From positions 38,891,858-38,955,857 of the forward strand of contig NC_073696.1 of assembly GCF_029784165.1 (NCBI RefSeq): a stretch of DNA of 64,000 nt. The letters run 5' to 3'. The position numbers and the translations under genes are program-made. The notes below the pieces were generated by a model that worked only from the letters and a program-made list of their open reading frames with translations, made no database searches and was not told where the DNA came from. This stretch comes from Wyeomyia smithii (lineage: Eukaryota > Arthropoda > Insecta > Diptera > Culicidae). Below are positions 11,131 through 22,659 of the stretch, in pieces (position 1 is the stretch's first letter; every line of letters begins with the position of its first letter).

Positions 11131-12260
11131 CAGGGTTGCCACATTTATATCTGTATTTTTTTTCGAAAATATCTGTATATCTGTATCGAGCAAACTAAGA
11201 ATGTTGGATAGAAAAATTGTTACTCACAGAACATATTTAAACAAACAGGACCAGCTGTTCCTGTTTGTGATGTCTTGGCGAATCGTGACCTACCCTACAT
11301 GTCCCTTATATACATTTTTCTGAAATCCATCCATGCCCCAGTCTAGTCCCATTCCTTTCCACCCACATTCAACAAAACGGCAAGAATACGTCGTAGACCT
11401 CGATTTCGGAATCAGCAACTGAACTCCACACGAATCCGCCAGGACCTGAGAACCCGAGGCCTACCATGATATCTTGGCTCAGCGGCACACACCATATGGC
11501 CACTTGAGCACCAGCGATCAACAACAACGAACCATAACCAGCAACTAGACCCCTTACAATACCTCCAGGACGCAAGGATTACAAGCCCCTGTCCCAGCTC
11601 ATGACTTCGTGGCTCAGCAGAAGAAATCCATACATGCTGCATATGCATGGCCATTCGACGATCATCATACGACCATTCATGCAAATGATCTCTTACGGAA
11701 ACATAAATTTACCATCCCGCCTAGTGGTGTCCAACATCTCAGATCAAGTTAAATCATTTGTTTCACTGAATCTTCCGTTCAAAAAGTTTGTTTCAAGCGT
11801 GCGAAATTCGTTATTCAACCCTTGTCGGTCAGTTGCTGATACGAATTTGGGGAATTGACGCATCAAATCGTTTAAATTTTCCAATTTTACGAACGATTTA
11901 AGATTACCCAAAGCTGCCAGGATCGGTGAAATCGCACCTCTTTGCAATTTGTTTCACGAACTTTGCTTAGAAATCCCGACAAATATTTTTAATCATTAGT
12001 TTTCGCGTTGCGTCCAAGTCACATCCCACTTCTTCTGCATCGATACCAACATAATCCTGATGTTTTTTTTTACAAAACTTTGACAATCGTATAATCAAAT
12101 TCTAACTTTGAAATTGATTTCAGTTCGTCGGAATAACAAAAAAATCTGTAAAATCTGTATTTTTGGGAATATTCTGTAATTCTGTAATACAGATTCTGTA
12201 TTGCTTATTTAGTTAAAAAATCTGTAAAATACAGAAAAATCTGTATATGTGGCATCCCTG
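11131..12260 (-). mobile_element. hAT transposon derivative with transposase remnant (1130 bp)
   Basis: The ends are CAGGGTTGCCACA...ATCTGTATTTT and the imperfect inverse AAAATCTGTATATGTGGCATCCCTG. Flanks are GAAGACAT (11123-11130) and GAAGATAT (12261-12268), an 8-bp duplication with one difference, as expected for hAT. TCTGTA words recur near both ends. On the minus strand 12080-11740 read fragments like DATRKLMIKNICRDF, KQIAKRCDFTDP and NDLMRQFPKFVSATDRQGLNNEFRTLE, which resemble the helical region of hAT transposases. Stops and frameshifts make it non-autonomous. The stretch 11350-11680 is unrelated GC-richer sequence that I cannot assign. Confidence 0.75.
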
Positions 12261-12269
12261 GAAGATATA

Positions 12270-14676
12270 GGAAAATAGCATGATTCGTGGATAGCTTCAA
12301 TAGACGAACACTTTTACCGTAACGGTATTCGAGCTCTGTCAGAAAGATGTGACAAAGTTGCAACTAGCGATGGGTAATACTTTGAACGATTTATAAAAGA
12401 CTATTTTTTCCTATATTTATTATATATCTTATTCGGTTTTCTTAACCTTTTTTTTTTTTTTTTGTAAAAATATAAGTGGTTGATTCTCACGTTTGGTTAT
12501 ATGGGATTTTTGATCGTTTGAATAGAACGTTTTTTGAGATACCACGTTTTGCAAACATAACCAAAATGATGCAAATTAAGAAATAGTAACCAATCAAGAT
12601 TAACGTAACTTCAAGGGGGGGTGTAAGCAATAATCGTAAGAACGAAGCAGATACTGTCAAACGGATGATGGAGCATGACCAAACAGACAGGCCAATCAGT
12701 TGCCTTATCAACTAAAGACGCCCTCTTCTGTGAAAGTGGTTGATATTAAAGGTATGGTAACCGATTTCAAAAATGTGTGCCAAACTAAAACGTATATTCA
12801 CTGCTACGAAATATAAACTCCTATCCCTCTCTCATCAATCAAAAATTGAATTGCGAGAATTGCGCAATAAGAAAATCGCACAGGTCAGGTCAATTGCTTC
12901 CACATCGAATGCACTGGTCAGATGTGCTTTTTGTAGTGGGATTGAACTTTATAGTGCCGATTGAACTTTATAGTGCGATGGTGATAAGCAGCATTACTAA
13001 TCAACGTCGAAGTGTGATGAAACTGAAGCAATGCACAGTGAGAAGATTTCTTGACAATGACACACTTCGCTTAATAACATGGTCCAATGTTCGATTCTAA
13101 TTATTTTCATAACACAATGCAAAATTTATTGGTGTGCTACATTGGCGTTAAAGTTCATTTTACAGAATAGTTTTTTTCAACAGTTCCATCGCAGATGCAC
13201 TGCGCAGTCAAAGGAAACGATATTACAATGAATAATACAATTTATGGCTCCATGCTCGATCTGACCGTAAGCGGGCATCGATTGGCCGTGCATTCTTAGC
13301 GCAACAATGTCCTAGAAAGTTCGCGGTGAATCACGTGAGCTGGTCATGACTGTGAAATATTCGAGCGTTTTTTTTCCACATGAATATTATATCAGCTCCT
13401 GTTAATTGAATTTTTGATTTCATATTCATCACGATTATCTGTTATATATTTTTTATTAATTCATTCGAATTCGTTTTTCTTATCAAGAAAAGCCGCCAAT
13501 TTAATTTCAAAAATCCATAGTTTTTTTGTAGTGTCATATGTTTGTGATATTGAAACATCAACTCAATAAAATTTTAAAAATAAGAACGAACAAATTTATC
13601 ATGTCGTAGACAACAAAGTCGTGTAGCATGATTTATTCTCATAATTATTGTAAATCCAACTATTGTCTCATTTTATCCCGTGGTCCACGTGGTCTTTTTT
13701 CCTGACTTATAATTTTTTGTTGCCACCGAGTCAAAAATAAAGCTTTTGCATTTTAGAAATATAGAATGTACTGAAAGTTTAATAATAAATATGTAAAAAA
13801 ATTAAGCGAATTTTTGGCACTTGACAAATGAAAAGACCACGTGGTTAAAGTCCCAAAGGAGGAGAGGGGTTGGCCAAAAGACCACGATAGACCACATGGG
13901 GGTACGGGGGGTATAAAAAGTGATCAAAATATGAACACGTGGTTTAGGAGCGGCCCCCAAGGTACAAAAAAACGCAGCAATACACAACCATTGGGTAGTA
14001 TTCAATTTCACGATCAGCAACTTGAATTTGGTGAATTTACTACCATAAATCCTTCAGGAAGTTAGTGAATGAGTAAGAAGCTTCAAATCCCAACGCCATG
14101 AGTCGTGTTATTATGCAGAAGATTTTAAAGCTCAACAAACATGCCTCAGGAGACCAGGTCTCAGTATTTCTTTTTTTTTCTGTACAAAGTCGATGTATCA
14201 TTACATCAAGATATTCGCACGTATAATATAACAAATATTAAACCATCAAACGTGAACGTACCAAAAACATGCCGCAAACCGATCAGGGAAGAGTTAAGTT
14301 GGGACAAACATTTATGGCATAGCACAGTTAGAAGATCGAAGGAAAATTATTATTATAACAAAAAAGAAAACAAAGGAAAATTAAAACGTAACAACAATTC
14401 ACCTATCGATTTTATCACAAATTATGCAGTAGGCGTATGCGCATTTTCGGTGTGTCCATCTGCCAGAGTGAAGCTATCATACGTGTCATTTGGCTTTTGA
14501 TTTGGTTTTAGCGGGTGAAGCCCTGAAGAAAGCCACCAAAGGGCCCTTATTAAACACAAAATGTACGCCCATATAAACTGCTTGCTATTTATATATAGTT
14601 GCTAAATGGGTGGTAGATTACCAAGGCACCGGAAGCCCCCACACATACACTTAAACATACAAATACACGGCGCAAT
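12270..14676. other. Intronic AT-rich DNA, no gene recognised
   Basis: I find no supported coding sequence. A short inverted pair around AAAAGACCACGTGG (13676-13697 against 13833-13846) suggests a decayed MITE but has no clear target duplication. Confidence 0.5.
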
Positions 14677-14966
14677 TTACGAGCAGATGCACAGCTCTAG
14701 CTGGCGTCCTCGTTTAAGCGTTTTAGTTACATCGGTAGTGGCACGAATGGCAGAGGAGGATCGTAAGCGTGAGGAGTGCCGGCGTACAATGGCTTTCGCG
14801 GCTTGATGGCGCCGACGGCGATGGCGCGGCGGTGGTACGATAAACGATTGCAATACATACGTAGTGGTGAGGACGGACGTTCCAGGCTTGCTGCTGCGGT
14901 GGACTACGCGCTGCTGATGATGGTCTCCGGTAGGAATTACACTGCCTGACGGTTGGGAAGCCGTAC
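14677..14966 (-). CDS. Alternative (proximal) last coding exon
   Basis: TTTGTCTTTGTAG precedes an exon entered in phase 1, matching the donor at 15025 after a 58-bp intron. The frame stays open for 95 codons, begins GTASQPSGSVIPTGDHHQQR and ends RQLELCICS with TAA at 14679-14677. The tail is rich in Arg and Ser. A possible internal donor (CTAC|GTATGT, near 14860) would leave phase 2, which does not fit the distal exon at 930. The two last exons are therefore probably mutually exclusive alternatives. Confidence 0.5.
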
Positions 14967-15024
14967 CTACAAAGACAAATTCTGAACTCCGATGACACTA
15001 CTTTATCATATACGAATTACGCAC

Positions 15025-15417
15025 CTTTAGTAGTTCTACTGGACGATCTCTCGGTACGATGCGTTCGGGTGGACACAGTATGTTCATCACTTCGTCGACT
15101 TTCTGCGGTTGATGATTTTGTCACTCCGTTTCGAGGACTGTCTTTGTCCGTGGAACTGTGGTGATGTCTAGTTCTTCGTGGTCTACGAGGAGGTTCAACA
15201 CTGGCAGAGCTTGGCAAGTCCTCTGAAGAGCTGGCATTCGATTGATGCAATCGCTCTTTACTGCACATACGGATTAGCCGACGGGTCTCCGTAACCGAAC
15301 TGGGCAGTTTACGGCGTCCGCTGCTGTTGCGAGACTCGGATGCTTGTGTAGGACGCATTACAGACGTACTCATGGGAGTTGGTCGCGGGAGACTCTCGTT
15401 AGATGATGCTGAAGAGA
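15025..15417 (-). CDS. Large gene, internal coding exon
   Basis: The acceptor is TTTTTTTGCAG and the donor AAAG|GTGCGT. Entered and left in phase 1, it encodes 131 residues rich in Ser, Arg and His, including RPTPMSTSVMRPTQASES, PPRRPRRTRHHHSSTDKDS and a TESRR/RTHRTERSSSR tail. It is basic and probably disordered. The splice donor is compatible with both alternative last exons. Confidence 0.75.
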
Positions 15418-15468
15418 CTGCAAAAAAATCCGAATTGTGATTTTGTCATAGTGATAACTAAAACTTAC

Positions 15469-15658
15469 CTTTATCGGATCGTTGATGCCGCTTCAAGCTT
15501 TCGTCGAAGTTCTTGGATACTTGAATACCTCGAGATTTCATTATTTTGTTGGTGGAAGCGCATTCCCGAATCGTGCCTAGTGTAACACCACTGTTTGTAG
15601 CTCGATATTCGTTGAGGAGGCTCTCAGTACTTTCAGCGTTCGACATGTTGTTAACAAC
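15469..15658 (-). CDS. Large gene, internal coding exon
   Basis: The acceptor is CATATTTACAG and the donor AAAG|GTAAGT; it is entered in phase 0 and left in phase 1. It encodes 63 residues beginning [19 protein letters not shown] and ending [10 protein letters not shown]. The flanking introns are only 51 and 55 bp, typical of insect short introns. Confidence 0.8.
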
Positions 15659-15713
15659 CTGTAAATATGAAGCGTTAAACTGGAGTCCGCAGCCATGCTC
15701 AAATGTAACTTAC

Positions 15714-16549
15714 GTTTAAAATCTCGTCAGCAGCTCGCGTGAGCTCCTCGAGAATCTGTTCGTCCCGTTTAAGATCTGCTTTACGATCATATTGTCTGTT
15801 TGACGGTTCTAGCACAGGTTTGACTAAATTCTCGTATTGCGGTTCAATAACCGGAACCGTTGTTGTCGGAGTACCAGTAGTTTTTTCAACTGTGTCGCTG
15901 TCGATACGTTGACTGTGCCGTAGCAAATCAGGTTTGTCATTCGTCAATTGCCAGGTGGAAGGTTTTTGAGGTTTGGCTTGCGAAGAACTTGTAGAAAGTG
16001 CGGAAGACGTTGACAGGGGATGCATGTTAATCGAATTACGCTTAATAAACGAGGAGGTAAGAGTTGTGGATCGGGTAAACGTGTGAGGGCTGGCAGTCTT
16101 TGCTGACACCGATGACGACGAATTACCCGATGAGTTGGACGATTCGTGGCTTTTGTTTGTGTTGACACCGAAGAATGACAGTTCATGTTCGCGAAGTTGT
16201 CGTGCACCCGACGACAACCGAAGTGATGCCCGTTCTTCGTTTCGTGCTGTGCCATTCGTTTCGCTAGCAGCCGTCGGAATGTGGCGCTTGAAATGCGTCG
16301 ACAGTTGCTGTGGCTGCGTTGTAATTTGCTGAGATTCGATCGTTTGCGGTGGCTGGGTTTTCACTGGTGTAGCACTACGGTTACCAACTGGCAGTGAGCA
16401 AGGTTTGCTACTAGGCTGACCGCTAGGGGTCGTTGACTGTTTTTTGATAGGGGTAGGACTTTTCAAAGCAATGGACATTATGTTGCTATTTCTGAGCTGT
16501 TTCTCGTTCGTAATAGTAGTGGTCGTTGTTCCGGCTGATGAAGGTTTCA
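15714..16549 (-). CDS. Large gene, internal coding exon
   Basis: The acceptor is GAAATAG and the donor TTAAAC|GTAAGT; it is entered in phase 1 and left in phase 0. About 279 residues of Ser/Thr/Pro/Gln-rich sequence run from VKPSSAG with a Thr run, through SLRLSSGARQLREHELSFFGVN, to the ordered-looking helix NRQYDRKADLKRDEQILEEL...AADEILN at the end. The acceptor tract is weak, but phase is exact. Confidence 0.8.
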
Positions 16550-16691
16550 CTATTTCAAACTCTAAGAGATTCAGTAAAATTTACGTCAATAATTAGTAAC
16601 AATCATAAGCGAGAAAACTTTCAGGAAAAGGTAAAATATGTACACGGCGGATGAACTATCAAACAAATCGTGCGTGCACTCCGTGACTTAC

Positions 16692-17453
16692 CTGAGGTAG
16701 AGTTAACGGTGATTGTAGTGTCCTGATCACGATACTTCTGATAACTTCTTCTGGCTTTCAACCGACTCCAGCTTCCCGACAGTTCGCTACTGCCTCTCTC
16801 TTCACTGTTTCCCGCCAAATTTCCCAGGTAGAGCTTAACTTCTTCATCGGCTTTAGCACTATCATCACTGTCGTATTGCTCGGCCGCATCATATAGTCGT
16901 TTCAGCTGGGTTAACTGATGACTTAGAACGCTTGATCCCAGCTTCTTCATCCGAGGAGCTGCGACGGGCTTTGCGCTAACATTCGACACCATACTAACCG
17001 AGGAAAACTCATCCGCACTCGATCGCCGGATGCTGTTTTTGCTTATGTAGGCTTCAAAGTCGGACAGTCGAGATTCGTTCGTAGATCTTCTGTAGGCAGC
17101 CACGGGGGATCGGTAGCAGGATTCGTCATCGTCTATGTCACCATCTAGCGATGTTGCATATTTCGCTACTTTCAGCTTGGGAGCTTCTCTATAGATGCTG
17201 CTAGCTGAGTTCGATTTGGAGATCGAACTGGAAATCAGTTGAATCGCAGAGCGACCTTCGTCATCTGCGTTGCTGTCAATGGATTCCCTACGAACTGCTT
17301 CGAGCTTCTTCATTGCTTCATCGAATTGAGTTGCCGAGCGCATTGTTCGCATAATTAGTGATGTGGACTTTAGTGGGCTGCGATCCGAAGGATCACTTTG
17401 TGTCATACCGATAGTAATCTTGGTAGTAGATTTCGAATTCGATTCGGATGATT
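16692..17453 (-). CDS. Large gene, internal coding exon
   Basis: The acceptor is CAAATTTGCAG and the donor CCTCAG|GTAAGT; it is entered and left in phase 1. It encodes 254 residues: ESSESNSKSTTKITIG, then a helical FDEAMKKLEAVRRES segment, acidic DGDIDDDESCYRSP, LSDFEAYISKNS, and LSHQLTQLKRLYDAAEQYDSDD, ending SWSRLKARRSYQKYRDQD. The mix of short helices in disordered sequence suits a scaffold protein (inference). Confidence 0.85.
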
Positions 17454-17666
17454 CTGCAAATTTGCATTAAAGAAAAAACGAATGGTGCGAAAGAAAAATG
17501 ACAGATTTAGACCAACAATAGGTGACCGTTGCACAGAATTAGTACTGTTTTGGTCCAATTTGGCGTGCGTCGTGGAAGCGTTTGGTTAGAGTTAGAAGGA
17601 AATGTGCGGCGATAGTTCATCCTCGAAAAGATGTCAAGCTTGTTAGGACTTTATTTGATAACTTAC

Positions 17667-19129
17667 CATCAGACGCTCGAACACTCGGTGAAACTTGAGA
17701 AAGGTTAACCTTAGTTGAAAAAGCACCATTTACTGTCATCGGTTCTTCACTTGTCTGTTGTTTTTCATCCAATTCACCACTCCAATAGTTCAGCTCAGTT
17801 GACACAGGTCGCAATTTCACTCCCCATAAACTTTCACTATTTTCTAGATTTTCGCCTAACATGTAGGGTTTCGGTTTAACGGGTTTGTTCTTCAGGATTC
17901 CGCGAAGTGATATTTCATCGGCCGAATGAGCATCACTGTCGTCCGAAGTTACCGGAATTTTACGTGCGTTATTCTCCGGACGACCAACTGTAGTGGTTAC
18001 CACTGGAGGCGCTGTGTAGACAGGATTGTCCTTCAAATCCGACTCATTGATTTCTTTCTCCAAATCGCCGAAATGTGTCACCGGAACTCCAGAATTGATA
18101 GCCTGCAAGAAGGACGAACCTATCGATCCTCCCGAAGACCTCCGACGCCTGCGAAAAACATTCGTAGGTGGCGGTTTCTCATCTGTCTCGACGATGTTCA
18201 CACGACCCGAATCAGCAGTGAAATGAACTTCCGTTTTACAAAACTCAACTTTCTTCTTATTCCTGTTAAAGTCATCGATAAACGTATGGGTAAACCCATT
18301 CACACTCACTGATGACTTCTTCTCGAACATATTTTTCAAACTGTCACGAACGTAACTGGTTTCATCAACGGCTATCGAATGTCGTTTGACATCCTCGTCG
18401 TGGTAATTCGACTTTACACTATCCTGACCTTCATTGATGATTTTAATTACCATCGCACTACTCGCAGGTTTTTCCTTATGATCTCCTAAGGTTACAATGG
18501 TTCCTCTCGAATGGGCGTTATTGTCCGTTCCACCACTAGACCAACTAGAGCTGAGATCCGATGAACGACCAATTCCACTGTCCGTAGAAGAGTCCATTTT
18601 CGCCATAAACCCTGACTGTTGATTCATTCTTTCAAATCCGTAGGACTTTCTCCGCGAATGCCAGTCCTCAGAATTACTATCGGTCGAACCTTTACGGTTC
18701 GACTCTAAGCTATTACTTTTATAGGAATCAGAAGAACTGCTAGTCTGTAGCTGTCCTAACCGTGTTTCGACTTCCGTTATGGTGACCGAATCATCTTCAT
18801 CCTTGCGTTCCTCGCCTGGGCTCATGTCTTCCCGATAGAGTGACTCGTTACTCAGCCTTCGCAACTTCCCACGAATTTCTTTCAACGATTCCGCTGTGAG
18901 GAAAGTGCTAGACGATGCTTTTCCGACAGCCACAGCGGTTGGTGTCCGCGGTGACTCCACCTTTGGAACTGGACTCTCCGTGACATTCTTTAGAATATTA
19001 TCCAGTGCAACGAAATCGATGTGGTTGTTCCTCATGGCAGTATTCAAACGGCGACCGTTCTCCAACTCTTGGCGAATTTTCCTGACGCTAACGGAATTTT
19101 CTGGCAGATCAATTGGACGGGCGTTGATT
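17667..19129 (-). CDS. Large gene, longest coding exon
   Basis: The acceptor is TTGTTTGAACAG and the donor GATG|GTAAGT; it is entered in phase 2 and left in phase 1, giving about 487 residues. It starts [25 protein letters not shown] and carries [17 protein letters not shown], a Ser-rich acidic region, [42 protein letters not shown], and [13 protein letters not shown]. The [11 protein letters not shown] to RRRRRS block looks strongly constrained. Phosphorylation-type basic Ser motifs (RRLS, RRKS) are frequent. I do not recognise the family. Confidence 0.88.
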
Positions 19130-19214
19130 CTGTTCAAACAAGAAAAAGCATTATTAAGAGTGCGTCCCACTTAGTATGCATAAGAGCACAGAAACATGCA
19201 AGTCAACCACTTAC

Positions 19215-19364
19215 TTTGGTGCAGTTTTCCTTGGAAACTGTAGCGAACGACGGATCTTGCTGACTCGCTTCCACTGCGTGGGTTCGACGTCGTCATCGAA
19301 GTTCGTTTCGTCGCGTTCAGTGGCTAAATCTTCGATTGAGATGCTCTTGCCGCGGCTCAGGAAA
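19215..19364 (-). CDS. Large gene, internal coding exon with WKRVSKIRRSLQF block
   Basis: The acceptor is TTCTTCTCTGCAG and the donor CCAAA|GTAAGT, phase 2 at both ends. It encodes FLSRGKSISIEDLATERDET, acidic NFDDDVEPTQ, then the basic WKRVSKIRRSLQFPRKTAP. The acidic-then-basic block looks like a binding motif (inference). The upstream intron is 18.2 kb and may hold an internal promoter. Confidence 0.85.
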
Positions 19365-20014
19365 CTGCAGAGAAGAAAAAAACACACGATCAAAACTGAG
19401 GAGGCACACTAATGATAAAGACGGACGGAAACGAGTAGATATATGGGATTAAAAACAAAAAAGCTGCTATTTCTGGTTCAGCGAAATTCAAATCAGGTTC
19501 AGTGGCCTGGAATTTCTAATTACTAATTTGCATATAATACAAACACTAGAGCAGACGGCAACCGATCATTGTCGACCACCAGCAAACTAGCGGCACTGGC
19601 GATTGCCAAAAATTGGCTGATTCAATTCTTTTCCCATTCGTCCCAGCTTACCATGGTGTTGGTTAATTATTCTAAAATGCCTCCGGCAGGGGCTGCAGTT
19701 CTTCTATACGTTTCCTTTTTGCTCTCTTTTCGACTGCACTACCTCCAGAGATTGGCGATCTTTGCCCGCTGCGGTTGAACTAGCGACTGAGCGTGCCTTC
19801 GTGAGCCGCTTGAAGGCAGTTGCGATCGCGCAAGACTTTCTGTTCGTCACCCGAACGCGAACCTGAGTAGGCGCGCGCGCGTGAGCAAGCTGTGGGTCAT
19901 AAACCATTCACTTCGATCGTTGGCTCGTGCCTACAGATTGTAGGCACCTCCTTCAGCCGGCACACGTGGCCGATCGACAGCACCAGGTGTGTGGATTTCG
20001 CGACTTTTCCTGTG

Positions 20015-20023
20015 CTATTTATA
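20015..20023 (-). promoter_or_regulatory. Possible internal promoter: TATA box
   Basis: The minus strand reads GGCTATAAATAGCAC, a consensus TATA box, in a GC-rich island (about 19700-20110) inside an otherwise AT-rich intron. The island is 350-650 bp upstream of the exon at 19364. Transcription would start near 19985-19990. Downstream, CAACACCATG|GTAAGC (near 19653) resembles a start codon at a splice donor, but its phase 0 does not match the phase-2 exon at 19364, so the join is unresolved. Confidence 0.4.
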
Positions 20024-20119
20024 GCCGTAACTATTCCGATGGGTCGCCCCTTTGAGCGTAAGCCGGCAAATGACTCAATATGTTGCGCTCATTGCAGTTG
20101 CAGTGGCCAGATGGCTCCG

Positions 20120-22655
20120 CAGCATGAGCTTGTTCCGCTCATGAACCTTAATGACTGCTGGAAGCTAAACTTAATCCATCAATCAATAAGAATTATTCTT
20201 AAGGGTGCAAGCAAGAATGTGAGCTGTTTCTTTTTCGACTTGAAATCTTAAAGGTCATGGCAGGAATAAGAGGTCTATTGGTCCACTTTGAATGGAGGTT
20301 ATGTGGTGTAGCTTTTCATTTATACTCGGTAGAATATGTCCAAGCAAAACGGTGAAATTGGCTTTTCACATTTTTTACATGTTGTCTATTCTAAAATTGT
20401 TTTATAAATTTTCTGATGTACGACATGGGGGTAATCTGAGACCAATTTTTTTGCTGGATTTGAGAACGTTTTTTGTAATACCTAGAGAGCGCTATTAAAA
20501 AGTCTGCCGAATTGTTATAATTATTACAACATTTTTTTCAAATTAAATCCAAATTGAATCCAAGTAAATCCATCACAATTCATAGTTTTTCTTTGAAAAA
20601 TTGCGGATTTATACTTTTGCATATTCATTTATATTTTAAAACAAAGCTCTGAGCCCATTTACCGGCTTTTTTGTGTGCTTCAAAAGAAATATGTAGTAAA
20701 TGACGTAATATTGCAAATTATCTGCAATCTTACTTTAAAAGAAATAAATATACTTTATATTGGATTCTATTGTAAAATTTAAAAAAAAAATTGTATGCAG
20801 ATTTAACAGACATTTGGCACAGTATTCATATAACTTAAAAAAATATCAAGAATGAAAATATTTGCTTACCTTAGCCAAAAAGTCCCAGAACTGTGGTTCG
20901 AACGAAAAGAACATTAAAACTAACATTTATGCAACATAAGAAGAATCTAAAAACTCTTGATGAATATTTCCTATCACACAATGTTCTTACAATTTATTAT
21001 TCTAAGATGTTCCAAAAAACCAAAATGACAATTGCTGTAAATTTTCATGTATCATGTTCAATAAATTGCATATTCCAAGGCGTATGGCACGTAAACGGTT
21101 TCACATAATGCAACGTGCTCTAAATAAAAAAAATTACATGAGATTCATCGTTGGCGAGTTTTGTACTTTCAGCTCTCAGTGTGGCCCCAGAAAAATCTGA
21201 AAAAAATATTGATTTTTCTCATATTGAGGATAAATTACCGTAGTAGTAGAAGTTCATGAGATTTAGATGGTTTTCCTCATGAAACACTATCTCCACATTT
21301 TTTGTGTAATATCGATTTTTGACGTGAATAAACTTTCAAATATTAATACAAAATAGAAACATTCTGTTTCATTGCAGTAAATTAAATGCGACTGCTTTAG
21401 ATACCAGTTTAGTATTGAAAGACTTCAATCAAAACATGATCTTATTCGATAAACCATATTCTTGAAAATCCTACTGAAAGCGACTTTCTGTAACTAATCG
21501 TATTTAGATTTGTTTTTCCGTAAAATTTTTGAATACAACGCTTATGTCTTGGTTGGAAACCACCCTTTTATTGTTTGCGATCGTAAAGGTTGCTTCATTT
21601 AGAATCCGGAACAAATAAAATAGCTCTATTTATGGTTCGACTTAGGAAAAATGTTAAGTAGTAAATATGGAGGCATTTTATTGTAGGTACTTAGCCGTCT
21701 TAAACATCTTCCTGAATTATCGAGAACAATGAAGCTACTTGGATGTTGCTCATTGTTTGTTAATTTCATGCTTGGGGCCGAAATAAGATTCACGGTTAAT
21801 TTTCTGGCAATCTGTTTTCATTCTTTAATTGTTCAGTTATAAAATGTGCTACATAACCGATTTCTCCATAAATATTCTTCGAAAGTCTTGTAGATTCCGT
21901 TTACAAATAAATATGGGGTTACCGCTAATAAAATAATTTATTACAAAAGTTCACATCAATGGACAACGTAATCCTAATTCCCTAACAAAAAAAAAAAAAA
22001 ATAACATTATACCTGCAAAGTTTTCAACCAATGCCCCTTTGTGATTCTCCATATGCGATAGCTTCTAATTTTTCGACTTAGCAGGATGCTGCATAAAATA
22101 GCGAGCAACGTGATATTGATTTGTAAAACTTGCCAAAACCAATTACATAATGGGATTTTCGGGAAGAAAACTATTAAAACATGTAGCCATCAAACTTAAC
22201 AATGCTGTTGCATTTGTTTTTTTAACGTTAAATCATTCGGGCAGGTAAATGTGGCTGAAAATGTTGAAATTACCATCCCCTACCCTATGTTTCCATGTCC
22301 ATCCTTTGTACTTTGCCAGAAGCTTCTCGTACAACTTATAAGAACGTGTTTTAGCCACTAGGTTTAGGCGTCTTTTTGGGTTGCTTACAAGCACGAAAGT
22401 ACGGATCCTCCGGACAGTACTATTGTTAGCTCTACATTTTTTGGTGATATCCCGATCGGAAAGTCATACGTTCGACCACTAGGGGTGCAATTCTGCCCCA
22501 CTAGGGGCGCTGGTTTCTAAACGAATCAATCTTTATGCGAACGGTTAGGTAAATGGTACGAGTGTAATTCGAACAATCACATTAATGAATCTGCAGATTT
22601 AAAAAAAAAAACTAAAAACCATTACAAACTTGGGTCTTCTTCCTACCGATTAGGA
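20120..22655. other. AT-rich intron DNA, no gene recognised
   Basis: No supported coding sequence. About 50 bp near 21943-21995 (ACAAAAGTTCACATCAATGG...) recur at 54143-54190, so part of this stretch belongs to an interspersed repeat. Confidence 0.5.
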
Positions 22656-22659
22656 TGAA

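Noticed and set aside
10712..11198. Possible THAP-type zinc finger start (MPFKYCV) followed by a 142-codon frame
   Set aside because: Stop directly after CV, and no later Cys, His or Trp in the expected spacing.
11369..11858. Several open frames on both strands at 11.4-11.9 kb
   Set aside because: They fall inside the hAT derivative; no motif or consistent frame supports a separate gene.
13676..13846. Inverted pair AAAAGACCACGTGG as a MITE
   Set aside because: Only 13-14 bp of inverted match and no target duplication.
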